A stretch of 64,000 nt of DNA from Bradyrhizobium sp. 1 (GTDB lineage: Bacteria > Pseudomonadota > Alphaproteobacteria > Rhizobiales > Xanthobacteraceae), in assembly GCF_023073315.1 (NCBI RefSeq), contig NZ_JADPJH010000038.1:1-64000 (forward strand). The letters run 5' to 3'. The position numbers and the translations under genes were made by a program. Under the pieces are notes generated by a model. The model was not told where the DNA came from and searched no databases. It was given only the letters and a program-made list of their open reading frames with translations. Shown here piece by piece: positions 17,759-25,548 of the stretch. Each line of letters begins with the position of its first letter. The first letter of the stretch is position 1.

Positions 17759-18490
17759 TCAGCGGCGACCGAACAGCCCGCCCATCATGTGACCGAACAC
17801 ACCGCCAGGACCGCCCATGCCGCCGCCTCCACCATGGGCGTGACGGCTGCCGCCGCCGGAGGAGCGACGGCGCGACGGTTCGTCCTCGGACTCGTCGGAA
17901 GTGGCAACGCGGCTGGAGACGATCTCGGACTGCATCGCCTTGTGCTGGAGCTTGTTGAGATAACCGGTCACGGGATAGCCGCGCGCCGCCTGCCAGCGCT
18001 TGATCACGAAGCGGGTCTCCTCGTCGAACTTGCTGGTTGCCTTGACGTCGAAGCCGAGGCCGGTGAGGCGGCGCTGCACGTCGCGGCGCTGGTTCTTGTC
18101 GAGGCCAATCTGGTCCTCGGAGACCTGGTCGGCCGCGTCGGTGAAAGTGGCTGGATCGACGCCGGCGGTGAGATTGCGCGTCGTCGTCGAGGGCCCGTCC
18201 TGCAGTGCGGCAATACGAGCGAGCGCCAGCGGCTTGAAGGTGCCGTTCGGATAGTTGGTGAGGTAGGCGTTGAGCTCCTCGATCTTGTTGGTGTCCTTGA
18301 TCGAGCGCCAGAACTCGAGCTCGACTTCGCCGGCCTGGGCGACGGTCGCAGGTCCCGCAGCATCCGGCGCAGGCGCGGCGGACGGATTGGCGGCGTTGCC
18401 GACCACGAAGGCGACGCGCTTGTCGGCGAGCGCCGCGCTGCCGCTGAAGACGAAGGCCGCGAGGGACATTGCCGCGAGCAGGAAACGCAT
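17759..18490 (-). CDS. Secreted peptidoglycan-binding-like protein; apparent caspase-domain deletion relic
   Basis: 243 aa from MRFLLAAMS (18488-18490; GGAG upstream). A signal peptide is followed by ADKRVAFVVGNAA, which is how bacterial caspase-like (peptidase C14) proteins begin, but the catalytic p20 region that should follow (about 200 residues with its His and Cys) is absent. The sequence passes directly into Pro/Ala linker and the segment VELEFWRSIKDTNKIEELNAY that normally follows the caspase domain. About residues 125-175 look like a peptidoglycan-binding domain (RDVQRRLTGLGFDVK; VIKRWQAARGYPVTGYL). The tail is Gly/His-rich. Export is supported; enzyme activity is not. It is divergent from the OmpA-like gene. 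Confidence 0.75.
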   Translation of the reverse strand: MRFLLAAMSLAAFVFSGSAALADKRVAFVVGNAANPSAAPAPDAAGPATVAQAGEVELEFWRSIKDTNKIEELNAYLTNYPNGTFKPLALARIAALQDGPSTTTRNLTAGVDPATFTDAADQVSEDQIGLDKNQRRDVQRRLTGLGFDVKATSKFDEETRFVIKRWQAARGYPVTGYLNKLQHKAMQSEIVSSRVATSDESEDEPSRRRSSGGGSRHAHGGGGGMGGPGGVFGHMMGGLFGRR

Positions 18491-18555
18491 GGTCTTTCTC
18501 CCGGGATCCAGAACCATCGATGCCCGCAGTGTGATCTCCTTCACGGACGCTGGAT

Positions 18556-18569
18556 GTGATCTAGATCAC
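18556..18569. promoter_or_regulatory. CRP-type palindrome upstream of the caspase-relic gene
   Basis: GTGATCTAGATCAC is a perfect palindrome and the centre of TGTGA-N6-TCACG, one base off the E. coli CRP consensus TGTGA-N6-TCACA. Its centre is about 72 bases before the minus-strand start at 18490. Half-sites GTGATC (18531-18536) and GATCAC (18575-18580) flank it. Binding by a CRP/FNR-family protein is an inference. Confidence 0.6.
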
Positions 18570-18716
18570 GTTGGGATCACCGCGGATCGAACCGGCCCCA
18601 AAAAAGACTCGACGATACCTGTTCGGCTGCTCAGGCAGCCCTCCCTGGGAGCCGGTTGCGCGATCCGAAACCCCGCAAAATGCGCTAGGATGGGCCCGGA
18701 AGCCCCTCTCGCCACC

Positions 18717-18730
18717 GTGATCAGGATCAC
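18717..18730. promoter_or_regulatory. Second CRP-type palindrome, upstream of the OmpA-like gene
   Basis: GTGATCAGGATCAC has the same arms as 18556-18569 (GTGATC-N2-GATCAC). Its centre lies about 79 bases before the OmpA-like start at 18803. The 312-base divergent intergenic region therefore has one site near each promoter. Apart from these sites it holds no gene. Confidence 0.6.
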
Positions 18731-18802
18731 ATCAGGGCCTTTGAACCTGCCCTAGGCTCGCAGCATCAAATCGCCATCAGGCGTAACAGCGAGGATACGA
18801 CA

Positions 18803-19444
18803 ATGACCCGTTTTGATAAGTTCTTTGCACTGAAGGCGATTACCCTCACGGCCGCGCTGTCGATGACGGCGGGCCTGGCGCTGGCCGGCGACGGCAACGT
18901 CTCCGCGGGCCAGATCCTGGATGCGCTGAAGCCGAAGCCGGCGACCCGCGGCCTGTCCGTCGATCGGCCGGCCGATCCGACCGCGCAGGCCAAGGAAGCG
19001 ACATTCCTGAACACCGTGCGCAACCGGCAGACCCGGTCGCTCTCGATGGGCGAGCGCGACCAGATCGCCGAGCTCGCGGCGACCAAGCCGAAGATCGATC
19101 TGGAGATCCAGTTCGACTACAACTCGGCCGACATCGCCAAGACCTCGGTGCCGTCCGTGCAGGCGCTCGGCAAGGCGCTGTCCGATCCGTCGTTGAAGGG
19201 CTCGACCTTCGTGGTCGCCGGCCACACCGATGCGGTCGGCACCGAAGAGTACAACCAAGGCCTCTCCGAACGGCGCGCCGACACCATCAAGAAGTACCTG
19301 GTGCAGACCTACGGCCTCACCGGCACCGATCTCGTCACCGTCGGCTACGGCAAGACCAAGCTGAAGGACACCGCCAACGGTGCCGACCCGATCAACCGCC
19401 GCGTCCAGGTCGTGAACATGGACACCAAGACCGCGTCGAAATGA
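18803..19444 (+). CDS. OmpA-family protein (peptidoglycan-anchoring domain)
   Basis: 213 aa with a signal peptide (cleavage near GLALAGDG) and a C-terminal OmpA domain from about residue 95: EIQFDYNSADI, then VAGHTDAVGTEEYNQGLSER and GYGKTKLKDTANGADPINRR. The Asp and Arg used for diaminopimelate binding are in NQGLSERRAD and INRRVQV. There is no beta-barrel and no lipobox, so it is a periplasmic protein likely to bind peptidoglycan. It sits divergently from another putative wall-binding protein, and the two may be co-regulated. Confidence 0.92.
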   Translation: MTRFDKFFALKAITLTAALSMTAGLALAGDGNVSAGQILDALKPKPATRGLSVDRPADPTAQAKEATFLNTVRNRQTRSLSMGERDQIAELAATKPKIDLEIQFDYNSADIAKTSVPSVQALGKALSDPSLKGSTFVVAGHTDAVGTEEYNQGLSERRADTIKKYLVQTYGLTGTDLVTVGYGKTKLKDTANGADPINRRVQVVNMDTKTASK

Positions 19445-19501
19445 TCTTGGCGTGATCGCCACGACACACGCCGCCTGCCGCTCCCCCGGCCGGCGGCGAT
19501 G

Positions 19502-20869
19502 TCATATCCAGCTCTGGAACAGCATCAGCCGGTTGAAATTCTGCATCGAGACGCCGATGAAAGCCGCCGAGATCGGCAGCATCAGCGCAAAGCCGATCGC
19601 AGCCACGCCGACATAGGCCCACAGCAGCCAGCGCGGCAGCCCCGCTCGTCGCAGCACATACACCAGTGCAAGCGACGCAACGGTTGCGGCCGGCAAATAG
19701 TAATAGATGAAGCCAAGTGTGCGCGGCAGCAACGCCCAGGCGAGCCACGAGCCGAAGTAGAACGCTGCGATCAGGAACGCATCCCAGCGGCGCACGACGA
19801 CGACGTCGCGCAGCACGATCACGAGCGCCAGCAGCGCCGGCCACAGCACCAGCGGGTTGCCCAGAAAGACGATCGCGGAGACGTTGTCCTCCGCGGTCTT
19901 GTCGAACAGGAACCACACCGGGCGCGCCAGCAGCGGCCAGGACGGCCACGAGCTCATATAGGTATGGCCGGCGATCGCAGTCGTCGTGTTGTCGGCAAAG
20001 ATCCGGCGCTGCGCCTCGATCAGATCCGGCAGCGACAATCCATAGAGCGGAACGAAACTGGCGAGATAAGTCAGCGCCGGCAGCACGGCAAAGCAGAGCG
20101 CGACATGAGCCGCGCGAAAGTCGGGCCAGAGATCGGGCCGATACCAGTCGTCCGGCTTCGCGTCGGCGAACAGCGTGCGCCAGCCCTGCATCAGGCGGAT
20201 CAACGCGACGGTGGCGATGCAGACCCCGAGTGGAAACAGGCCGCTCCATTTGCAGGCCGCGGCGAGACCGAACAGCGCTCCCGCGAGCGCGAACAGCGCA
20301 TGCGGCCGCTCTCGTCGAAAGCCATGCATGAAGGCGGCAACCGCGAGCAGGCCCAAGCCCAGCGCAAAGATGTCGAGCATCGCGATGCGCGCCTGCACGT
20401 AGACCATCTGGGTGAACGCAGCGATCAGCGCCGCCGCGATGGCGGGTCCTTGCGCGGCGAACAGCGCAAGGCCGCACAGATAGATCGCGACGATCGCGAG
20501 CGCGCCGAACAAGGTCGCCGGATAGCGCCAGCCGAGCGCATGGTCGCCGAAGGCTGCGATCGATGTCGCGATCAGCTCCTTGGCCAGCGGCGGATGCATC
20601 GGATTGAGCATCGGCTGCGACATTGATGGCGACAGCATCTGCCGCGCAGCCGGCACATAATGCACCTCGTCGAAAACGAACTTCTCCGGCGTGGTGAGAC
20701 CGATCAGCAGCGCCAGATGCGCGATCAGGAAAATCACGACAGCGATCACTGCGCTCCGCGACATCTTCGGAACCGCAGGCAATTCGAGCGACTGCTGTGG
20801 GGCTATTTTGCGTGGCAAATCTGCTTCACCGCGGAGAAAAACAAAGACGGCACTTTTCATTGAACGCAT
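19502..20869 (-). CDS. PMT-type (GT39-like) lipid-carrier-dependent glycosyltransferase
   Basis: Polytopic GT-C enzyme that would transfer a sugar from a polyprenyl-phosphate donor at the outer face of the inner membrane. The first periplasmic loop holds the catalytic acidic motif FVFDEVHYVPAARQ followed by NPMHPPLAKELIA, as in protein O-mannosyltransferases. About ten hydrophobic helices follow. The start is uncertain between 20869 (MRSMKSAV), 20860 and an ATG near the first helix (MSRSAVIAV); ribosome sites are weak. It is convergent with the OmpA gene and divergent from the FecR gene. The acceptor is unknown. Confidence 0.85.
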   Translation of the reverse strand: MRSMKSAVFVFLRGEADLPRKIAPQQSLELPAVPKMSRSAVIAVVIFLIAHLALLIGLTTPEKFVFDEVHYVPAARQMLSPSMSQPMLNPMHPPLAKELIATSIAAFGDHALGWRYPATLFGALAIVAIYLCGLALFAAQGPAIAAALIAAFTQMVYVQARIAMLDIFALGLGLLAVAAFMHGFRRERPHALFALAGALFGLAAACKWSGLFPLGVCIATVALIRLMQGWRTLFADAKPDDWYRPDLWPDFRAAHVALCFAVLPALTYLASFVPLYGLSLPDLIEAQRRIFADNTTTAIAGHTYMSSWPSWPLLARPVWFLFDKTAEDNVSAIVFLGNPLVLWPALLALVIVLRDVVVVRRWDAFLIAAFYFGSWLAWALLPRTLGFIYYYLPAATVASLALVYVLRRAGLPRWLLWAYVGVAAIGFALMLPISAAFIGVSMQNFNRLMLFQSWI

Positions 20870-20983
20870 TCTGCCGCAACTGTCACTAAGCATAACGCAC
20901 GTACCGCACCGCTTGTGATAATTTCGCCACATCAGAAGCGCGTGCGATCCGGTACGATCAGGGACACATCGATCGGTTGCGAA

Positions 20984-21685
20984 ATGAATTTGCGTTTCTG
21001 GCTTTTCCCAACGCTGTTGTCGGCCGTAGTGTGCGTATCATTTAGCGCGCAGGCGCAAACACGCGTCGGCGAAGCCGTATTGATCCAGAACGACGTGGCG
21101 CGTGTGGCCGCGACCACCACGCCGATCAATGTCGGCGACAGCATGCTGCGCGACGAGACCGTGCGAACCGGCGCCGACAGCGCGGCACGCTTCGTCATGG
21201 CCGACAGCACCAACCTGTCGCTCGGCCCCAGCGCCACGCTGAAGCTCGACCGTACTGTCTTCAACGACGAGCACAGCTATCGCGACGTCGCGATCCGCAT
21301 GACCACAGGCGCATTCCGTTTCGTCACCGGACATTCGGAGAAGACCGCCTACAAGATCACCACGCCGCTCGCGACGATCGGCGTGCGCGGCACCACGCTC
21401 GACATCCTCTCCCAGCGCGGGCGCTCCGTCGTCGTGCTGCAGGACGGTGCCGCCAGCGTCTGCACCACGAGCTTCCAGTGCGTGCAGCTGGCCCAGCCCG
21501 GCGACACCGCGATCATCACATCGACCGGCGGCAAGATCGTCATCACCAAGACCAACACACCGCCCTGGACGTTTGCCGCCAATTGCGCGGCAAGTGCCGG
21601 ACTGTGCTCCGTCAACCAATATGCCGACGCATCGCCGACCATCACGCCCGCCGTCCACGACGACGGCATGCTGTGCGGGCGGTGA
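20984..21685 (+). CDS. FecR-domain secreted protein
   Basis: About 233 aa from MNLRFWLFP, with a signal peptide ending SFSAQAQ. The FecR domain lies about residues 35-150: MLRDETVRTGADSAAR, MTTGAFRFVTGH and the hallmark TPLATIGVRGTTLDI. Unlike sigma-factor-linked FecR proteins it has no transmembrane anchor and no adjacent sigma gene, so it is more likely a periplasmic or surface protein. Two pairs of Cys occur near the C-terminus. It ends 2 bases before the next gene, a beta-barrel protein, and the two are clearly co-translated. Confidence 0.88.
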   Translation: MNLRFWLFPTLLSAVVCVSFSAQAQTRVGEAVLIQNDVARVAATTTPINVGDSMLRDETVRTGADSAARFVMADSTNLSLGPSATLKLDRTVFNDEHSYRDVAIRMTTGAFRFVTGHSEKTAYKITTPLATIGVRGTTLDILSQRGRSVVVLQDGAASVCTTSFQCVQLAQPGDTAIITSTGGKIVITKTNTPPWTFAANCAASAGLCSVNQYADASPTITPAVHDDGMLCGR

Positions 21686-21687
21686 CG

Positions 21688-22848
21688 ATGGCGAGATTCA
21701 GCGTCAGGCGTTTCATCCTCGCAGCTGCACTGACCGCGACTGCCGCGTTTGCGTTTCTCGTGTTCGATGCGCGATCGGCCACCGTCCAGGCGGCGGAGTG
21801 CGAATCCGAGTGCGGTGGGCCGACGCCTTACCCGACCTATTCACCGTCGCCCCCACCGACATACACGCCGACACCGTCGCCTTCTCCTTCACCGAGCCCC
21901 TATCCGTCGCCCTCGCCGAGCCCGTATCCACCGCCTCCACCGACGGGCCCGACCGGCGCGGATTCCAGTGGCAGCTCGATCGGCGGTCTCGCGGGCCAGC
22001 GCTTCAACCAGATGATCACCAACCGGGTGCTCGGCACGGTGCTGCTCGGCGTCAACGAGCAGGTCAATTGCAGCGACTGCATCAGCGCGTTCGGCTCGGC
22101 CGGCTCGTTCTCGGCCGGCATCCACGGCCGCAAGGAACTCACCAACAATCTGTCGCTGCTCGCCGGCATTGCCTACACGCAGTACAACGAAGGCGGCTAC
22201 CACATCACCAGCGCGCCGATCGGCGCCTTCGCACTGCGCTATGATTTCACGGATTGGGGCTCGTCGCGCCCGTTCTTCGACATCGGCACCATCCTGACGC
22301 CATGGGAGAAGGCGCGCTACACGCGCAGCTACAACACCAGCCTCGGCCCTGTCACCGTCACCGGGTCGACCAACGCCTCGAATTACGCCGTCTACGGCCG
22401 CGCCGGCTGGATGAGCCGCGTGTCACCGCGCGACGAGGTTGCCGCCTCGATCGAGGTCTGGCAGCTCTGGCAGCGCGTCTCGGGTTACAGCGACAGCGCG
22501 GTCGCGTTCAATCCGTTCGACGCCACCATCGCGACCGGCACCGACCGCACCAGCCTCGTCAAGATCGGCGGCCAGTGGACGCATCTCTTCGGCAGCAACA
22601 TCGAGACCAACATCAATGGCGGCTGGGTGCAGTCCTTCGCCAGCCATAGCGGCATCGTCGCCACCGTCACCGGTGACGGCACGGTGGTGCCGACGATGGG
22701 CAACCAGGGCTGGTTCGAATATGGCGGCCGGCTCGGCTTCCGCGTGCAGAAAGGCTGGGTCGTGGATCTGTTCGCGAACGGCACGCTCGGCCCGCAGCCG
22801 GTCGGCAACACGATTCATGGCGGCGTGGGGCTGCGGATCAATTATTAG
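21688..22848 (+). CDS. Autotransporter-like outer-membrane beta-barrel protein with Pro-Ser linker
   Basis: 386 aa from MARFSVRRF. A signal peptide is followed by a short Cys-containing piece (ECESECGG) and a linker of about 40 residues made of Pro/Ser/Thr/Tyr (repeats of PSPSPSPYPS type). From about residue 100 the pattern of alternating beta strands suggests a barrel (AGIAYTQYNEGGYHI, FALRYDFTDWG, GWFEYGGRLGFRV), ending in the aromatic strand GGVGLRINY. No large passenger is present. With the FecR gene 2 bases upstream it may form a two-gene surface system. Barrel call is by pattern only. Confidence 0.78.
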   Translation: MARFSVRRFILAAALTATAAFAFLVFDARSATVQAAECESECGGPTPYPTYSPSPPPTYTPTPSPSPSPSPYPSPSPSPYPPPPPTGPTGADSSGSSIGGLAGQRFNQMITNRVLGTVLLGVNEQVNCSDCISAFGSAGSFSAGIHGRKELTNNLSLLAGIAYTQYNEGGYHITSAPIGAFALRYDFTDWGSSRPFFDIGTILTPWEKARYTRSYNTSLGPVTVTGSTNASNYAVYGRAGWMSRVSPRDEVAASIEVWQLWQRVSGYSDSAVAFNPFDATIATGTDRTSLVKIGGQWTHLFGSNIETNINGGWVQSFASHSGIVATVTGDGTVVPTMGNQGWFEYGGRLGFRVQKGWVVDLFANGTLGPQPVGNTIHGGVGLRINY

Positions 22849-22862
22849 GCCCCAACCTCCGC

Positions 22863-22963
22863 CGTCATGCCCCGCGCAGGCGGGGCATCCAGTACGTCGC
22901 GGCTCTTCCGTATCATCGCGCCGTCTCGGAGTACTGGATCGCCCGGTCAAGCCTGGCGATGAC
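22863..22963. repeat. Dispersed inverted repeat, copy A
   Basis: Begins cgtcatgccccgcgcaggcg and ends gatcgcccggtcaagcctgg plus cgatgac. The inner arms ATCCAGTAC and GTACTGGATC pair. The same element in the opposite orientation is at 36005-36108, which marks it as a mobile or replicated intergenic family. Confidence 0.75.
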
Positions 22964-22991
22964 ACCGATCATGTGGCGGGAGCGTGCCGCA

Positions 22992-23480
22992 TCACGCCGC
23001 CGACTTGCCCTCGAACGCGCGCCGCAGCACTTCCACATCCAGCTTGACCATCTTCATCATGGCCTGCATCGCGCGCGCGGCCGCGGCCTTGTCGGGGCTC
23101 GACAGGAATTCAAACATCACCTTCGGCACCACCTGCCAGGACACGCCCCAGCGATCGCTGATCCAGCCGCACTGCTGCTCCCTGCCGCCACCGGCGAGGA
23201 ATGCATTCCAGACGCTGTCGACCTGGGCCTGATCGTCGCAATGGATCATCAGCGAGAGTGCGTGGGTGTATTCCATCTTCATGCCGCCGTTGAGCGCGAC
23301 CAGCGGCTGCCCCGCCACCGTGAACTCGACGACGAGTACCGAGCCTTCCTTGCCGGACGGGCCGTCCGAAACGTTGCGCTGAACGTGCGTGATCTCCGAA
23401 TTCGGCACGAGCGAGACGTAGAACTTCGCGGCTTCCTCGGCATCGCCGTTGAACCACATGCAGGGCACGAGCTTGGACAT
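22992..23480 (-). CDS. VOC-family (PhnB-like) protein
   Basis: 162 aa with the PhnB/3-demethylubiquinone-methyltransferase-like pattern: VPCMWFNGDAEEAAKFY at the N-terminus, EFTVAGQPLVALNGG, and GWISDRWGVSWQVVP. It is a two-beta-alpha-beta-module fold. No specific substrate is known for this subgroup. The start at 23478-23480 has a GGAG site 9 bases upstream. The next gene upstream, 43 bases away, is another VOC protein, so they probably form a small operon. Confidence 0.88.
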   Translation of the reverse strand: MSKLVPCMWFNGDAEEAAKFYVSLVPNSEITHVQRNVSDGPSGKEGSVLVVEFTVAGQPLVALNGGMKMEYTHALSLMIHCDDQAQVDSVWNAFLAGGGREQQCGWISDRWGVSWQVVPKVMFEFLSSPDKAAAARAMQAMMKMVKLDVEVLRRAFEGKSAA

Positions 23481-23523
23481 CGTGAAGGCTCCTCTCTGGC
23501 GTTTCGATTTGCTTGGATTTCGA

Positions 23524-23952
23524 TCAGGCGTTCGCCATGTCGGACTGCTCGGCGAAAGCTGCCATGTCCATCCAGTTCACACCCCACATATGCCCATCCG
23601 GATCCTCGAAGCTGCGGCCGTACATGAAGCTGTACTCGTCCTTCGGGCTGGGGTCGGCCACTCCGCCCGCGGCCTCGGCCTTGCCGACGATGTCGTCGAC
23701 CTCTTTGCGGGTGTCCGCGGAGAGGCAGAGCAGCACCTGGTTCGAAGTCTTGGCATCCGCGATCGGCTTCGGGGTGAACTTGCGGAACTTATCGTGGGTC
23801 AGGAGCATGACGAAAATGGTCTCGGAGAAGACCATGCAGCTCGCCGTATCGTCGCTGAATTGCGGATTCTTGACCGCGCCGACCGCCTCGTAAAAGGCGG
23901 TGGCGCGCTTGAGGTCAGTCACCGGCAGATTGACGAAAATCATTTTGGGCAT
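23524..23952 (-). CDS. VOC-family protein (glyoxalase-like)
   Basis: 142 aa beginning MPKMIFVNLPVTDLKRATAFY, then a first beta module with SDDTASCMVFSETIFVMLL, and a second module ending SFEDPDGHMWGVNWMD, the usual C-terminal VOC signature with a metal-ligand position near the last Glu/Asp. The start at 23950-23952 has AGGAG 7 bases upstream; the longer frame is not supported. It is probably co-transcribed with the downstream PhnB-like gene. Substrate unknown. Confidence 0.88.
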   Translation of the reverse strand: MPKMIFVNLPVTDLKRATAFYEAVGAVKNPQFSDDTASCMVFSETIFVMLLTHDKFRKFTPKPIADAKTSNQVLLCLSADTRKEVDDIVGKAEAAGGVADPSPKDEYSFMYGRSFEDPDGHMWGVNWMDMAAFAEQSDMANA

Positions 23953-24081
23953 CGGAAGCTCCTGGGCGTGGGTTCTGCCCAAGGACGGATGGCCCGACGG
24001 CCACCCGACACCGCTTCCGGATATTTTTTAAGATTGCGCCTGCGTGGTTCCGCCGCACAGAACCAGCCGGCTTTCAGGCCC

Positions 24082-24597
24082 TTACTTCTTCTCGTTGGGA
24101 TCCCGGTGAATGGGATCGACCCACAGCACGGTCTCGGGCTTCTCGATCGGCTCGATGTCGAGATTGATCGCAACCGCCTCGCCGTCGCTGCGCACCAGCA
24201 CGCATTCCAGCACCTCGTCGGGGCTGGCATTGATCTCCTGATGCGGCACGTAGGGCGGCACGAAAATGAAATCACCGGGGCCGGCCTCCGCGGTGAATTG
24301 CAGGCTCTCGCCCCAGCGCATCCGCGCTTTGCCCTTCACGACATAGATCACGCTTTCGAGATGACCATGGTGATGCGCGCCGGTCTTGGCGTCAGGCTTG
24401 ATGCTGACCGTGCCCGCCCACAATTTCTGCGCGCCGACGCGGGCGAAATTGATCGCGGCCGCGCGGTCCATGCCGGCCGTCGACGGCACGTTGGTGTCGA
24501 GCTGGTTGCCGGGAATGACGCGCACGCCGTCATGTTTCCAGCGATCGTCATGATGATCGTGGTCATGGTGCGAATGCGTGTGGTCATGGCCGGTCAT
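24082..24597 (-). CDS. Cupin protein with histidine-rich N-terminus
   Basis: 171 aa. Residues 3-17 are almost all His and Asp (DHTHSHHDHDHHDD), a likely metal-binding tail. The cupin core is about 55-150: metal ligands in AHHHGHLESV, then GPGDFIFVPPYVPHQE and ECVLVRS. Cytoplasmic; no signal peptide. The start ATG at 24595-24597 was chosen because the upstream part of the longer frame reads into the promoter region of the divergent CsbD gene. Whether it is an enzyme or a metal-buffering protein cannot be decided. Confidence 0.82.
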   Translation of the reverse strand: MTGHDHTHSHHDHDHHDDRWKHDGVRVIPGNQLDTNVPSTAGMDRAAAINFARVGAQKLWAGTVSIKPDAKTGAHHHGHLESVIYVVKGKARMRWGESLQFTAEAGPGDFIFVPPYVPHQEINASPDEVLECVLVRSDGEAVAINLDIEPIEKPETVLWVDPIHRDPNEKK

Positions 24598-24724
24598 GAT
24601 TCTTGCTTTCTGTTGGTTCCGTGCGGCGAAACTAACCAAAGCCGCGACATCAAGCCATACCAAAAAAGGAACTCTCATAGCCGCCAAGTGTTGTCCTGGC
24701 GAGCAAATCGGAAGGAGAGTTTCC

Positions 24725-24943
24725 ATGGGTAGCACGAGCGACAAGATCAAGGGCACCGCGAACGAAGCCGTCGGCAAGGCCAAGCAGGGCATTGGTGAAG
24801 CCACCGGTTCCGATAGGCTGCAGGGCGAAGGCGCGGTTCAGGAAGTCAAGGGCAAGGGCCAGAAGGCCATGGGCGACGCCAAAGAAGCCGCGAAGGATGC
24901 GGTGGATCGCGCCGCTGCGTCGGCAAAGCGCGCAGCAGACTAA
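24725..24943 (+). CDS. CsbD-family stress protein
   Basis: 72 aa, highly charged and Ala/Gly/Lys-rich: MGSTSDKIKGTANEAVGKAK is the typical CsbD opening, with repeated helices GKGQKAMGDAKEAAKDA. Members are induced by general stress in many bacteria; their biochemical role is unknown. Strong ribosome site AAGGAGAG 5 bases before the ATG. A rho-independent terminator follows at 24964-24992, so it is monocistronic. Confidence 0.93.
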   Translation: MGSTSDKIKGTANEAVGKAKQGIGEATGSDRLQGEGAVQEVKGKGQKAMGDAKEAAKDAVDRAAASAKRAAD

Positions 24944-24963
24944 CGCGCACAGAACTGACAATG

Positions 24964-24992
24964 AAAAGACCGGCCGCATGGCCGGTCTTTTT
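24964..24992 (+). terminator. Rho-independent terminator after csbD-like gene
   Basis: A 12-bp stem AAAAGACCGGCC / GGCCGGTCTTTT with a GCAT loop and a T run, starting 21 bases after the stop. Its symmetry means it could also end the converging FKBP transcript. Confidence 0.9.
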
Positions 24993-25013
24993 GTTTGCGG
25001 GTGCGCAGTGTGC

Positions 25014-25478
25014 TCACTTCACCGCGAGCAATTCCACGTCGAACATCAGCGTCGCGTTCGGCGGGATCACGCCGCCGGCGCCGCGAGCGCCGTAGCCGAG
25101 CTGCGGCGGAATGATCAGCGTGCGCTTGCCGCCGACCTTCATCGTGGCAACGCCCTCGTCCCAGCCACCGATGACGCGGCCCTTGCCGATCGGGAATTCG
25201 AACGGCTCGTTGCGGTCGACGGACGAGTCGAATTTCTTGCCCTTCTGGCCGTTCTCATAGAGCCATCCGGTGTAGTGCATCACGCAGGTCTGGCCGGGCT
25301 TTGGCGAGGCGCCGGTGCCGACGACGCTGTCGATGACTTGCAATCCTGAAGCTGTGGTCATGGTCTTTCCTGCGGTCTGGGCCGAGGCCGTGGTGGAAAC
25401 GAAGCCGGACACGCCACCGATCAAAGTGATCGCGAGTGCCGACATGATGGCGAGGAGTGCGCGCTGGAAACGCTGCAT
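25014..25478 (-). CDS. FKBP-type peptidyl-prolyl cis-trans isomerase, exported
   Basis: 154 aa with a signal peptide (cleavage near TASAQTAG) and one FKBP domain over about residues 40-154. Family residues are present: VMHYTGWL, KFDSSVDRNEPFEFPIG, VIGGWDEGV, RTLIIPPQLGYG, and the final strand LMFDVELLAV. It would assist folding of periplasmic proteins. Start at 25476-25478 with AAGG upstream. Single gene, convergent with the CsbD gene. Confidence 0.94.
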   Translation of the reverse strand: MQRFQRALLAIMSALAITLIGGVSGFVSTTASAQTAGKTMTTASGLQVIDSVVGTGASPKPGQTCVMHYTGWLYENGQKGKKFDSSVDRNEPFEFPIGKGRVIGGWDEGVATMKVGGKRTLIIPPQLGYGARGAGGVIPPNATLMFDVELLAVK

Positions 25479-25548
25479 GAGGTACCTTCCGTTTGAGGCG
25501 GGAGGTGTCTAGCGCAACGAAGGTACGGTTTCCAGCCCTGCGCTCCTC

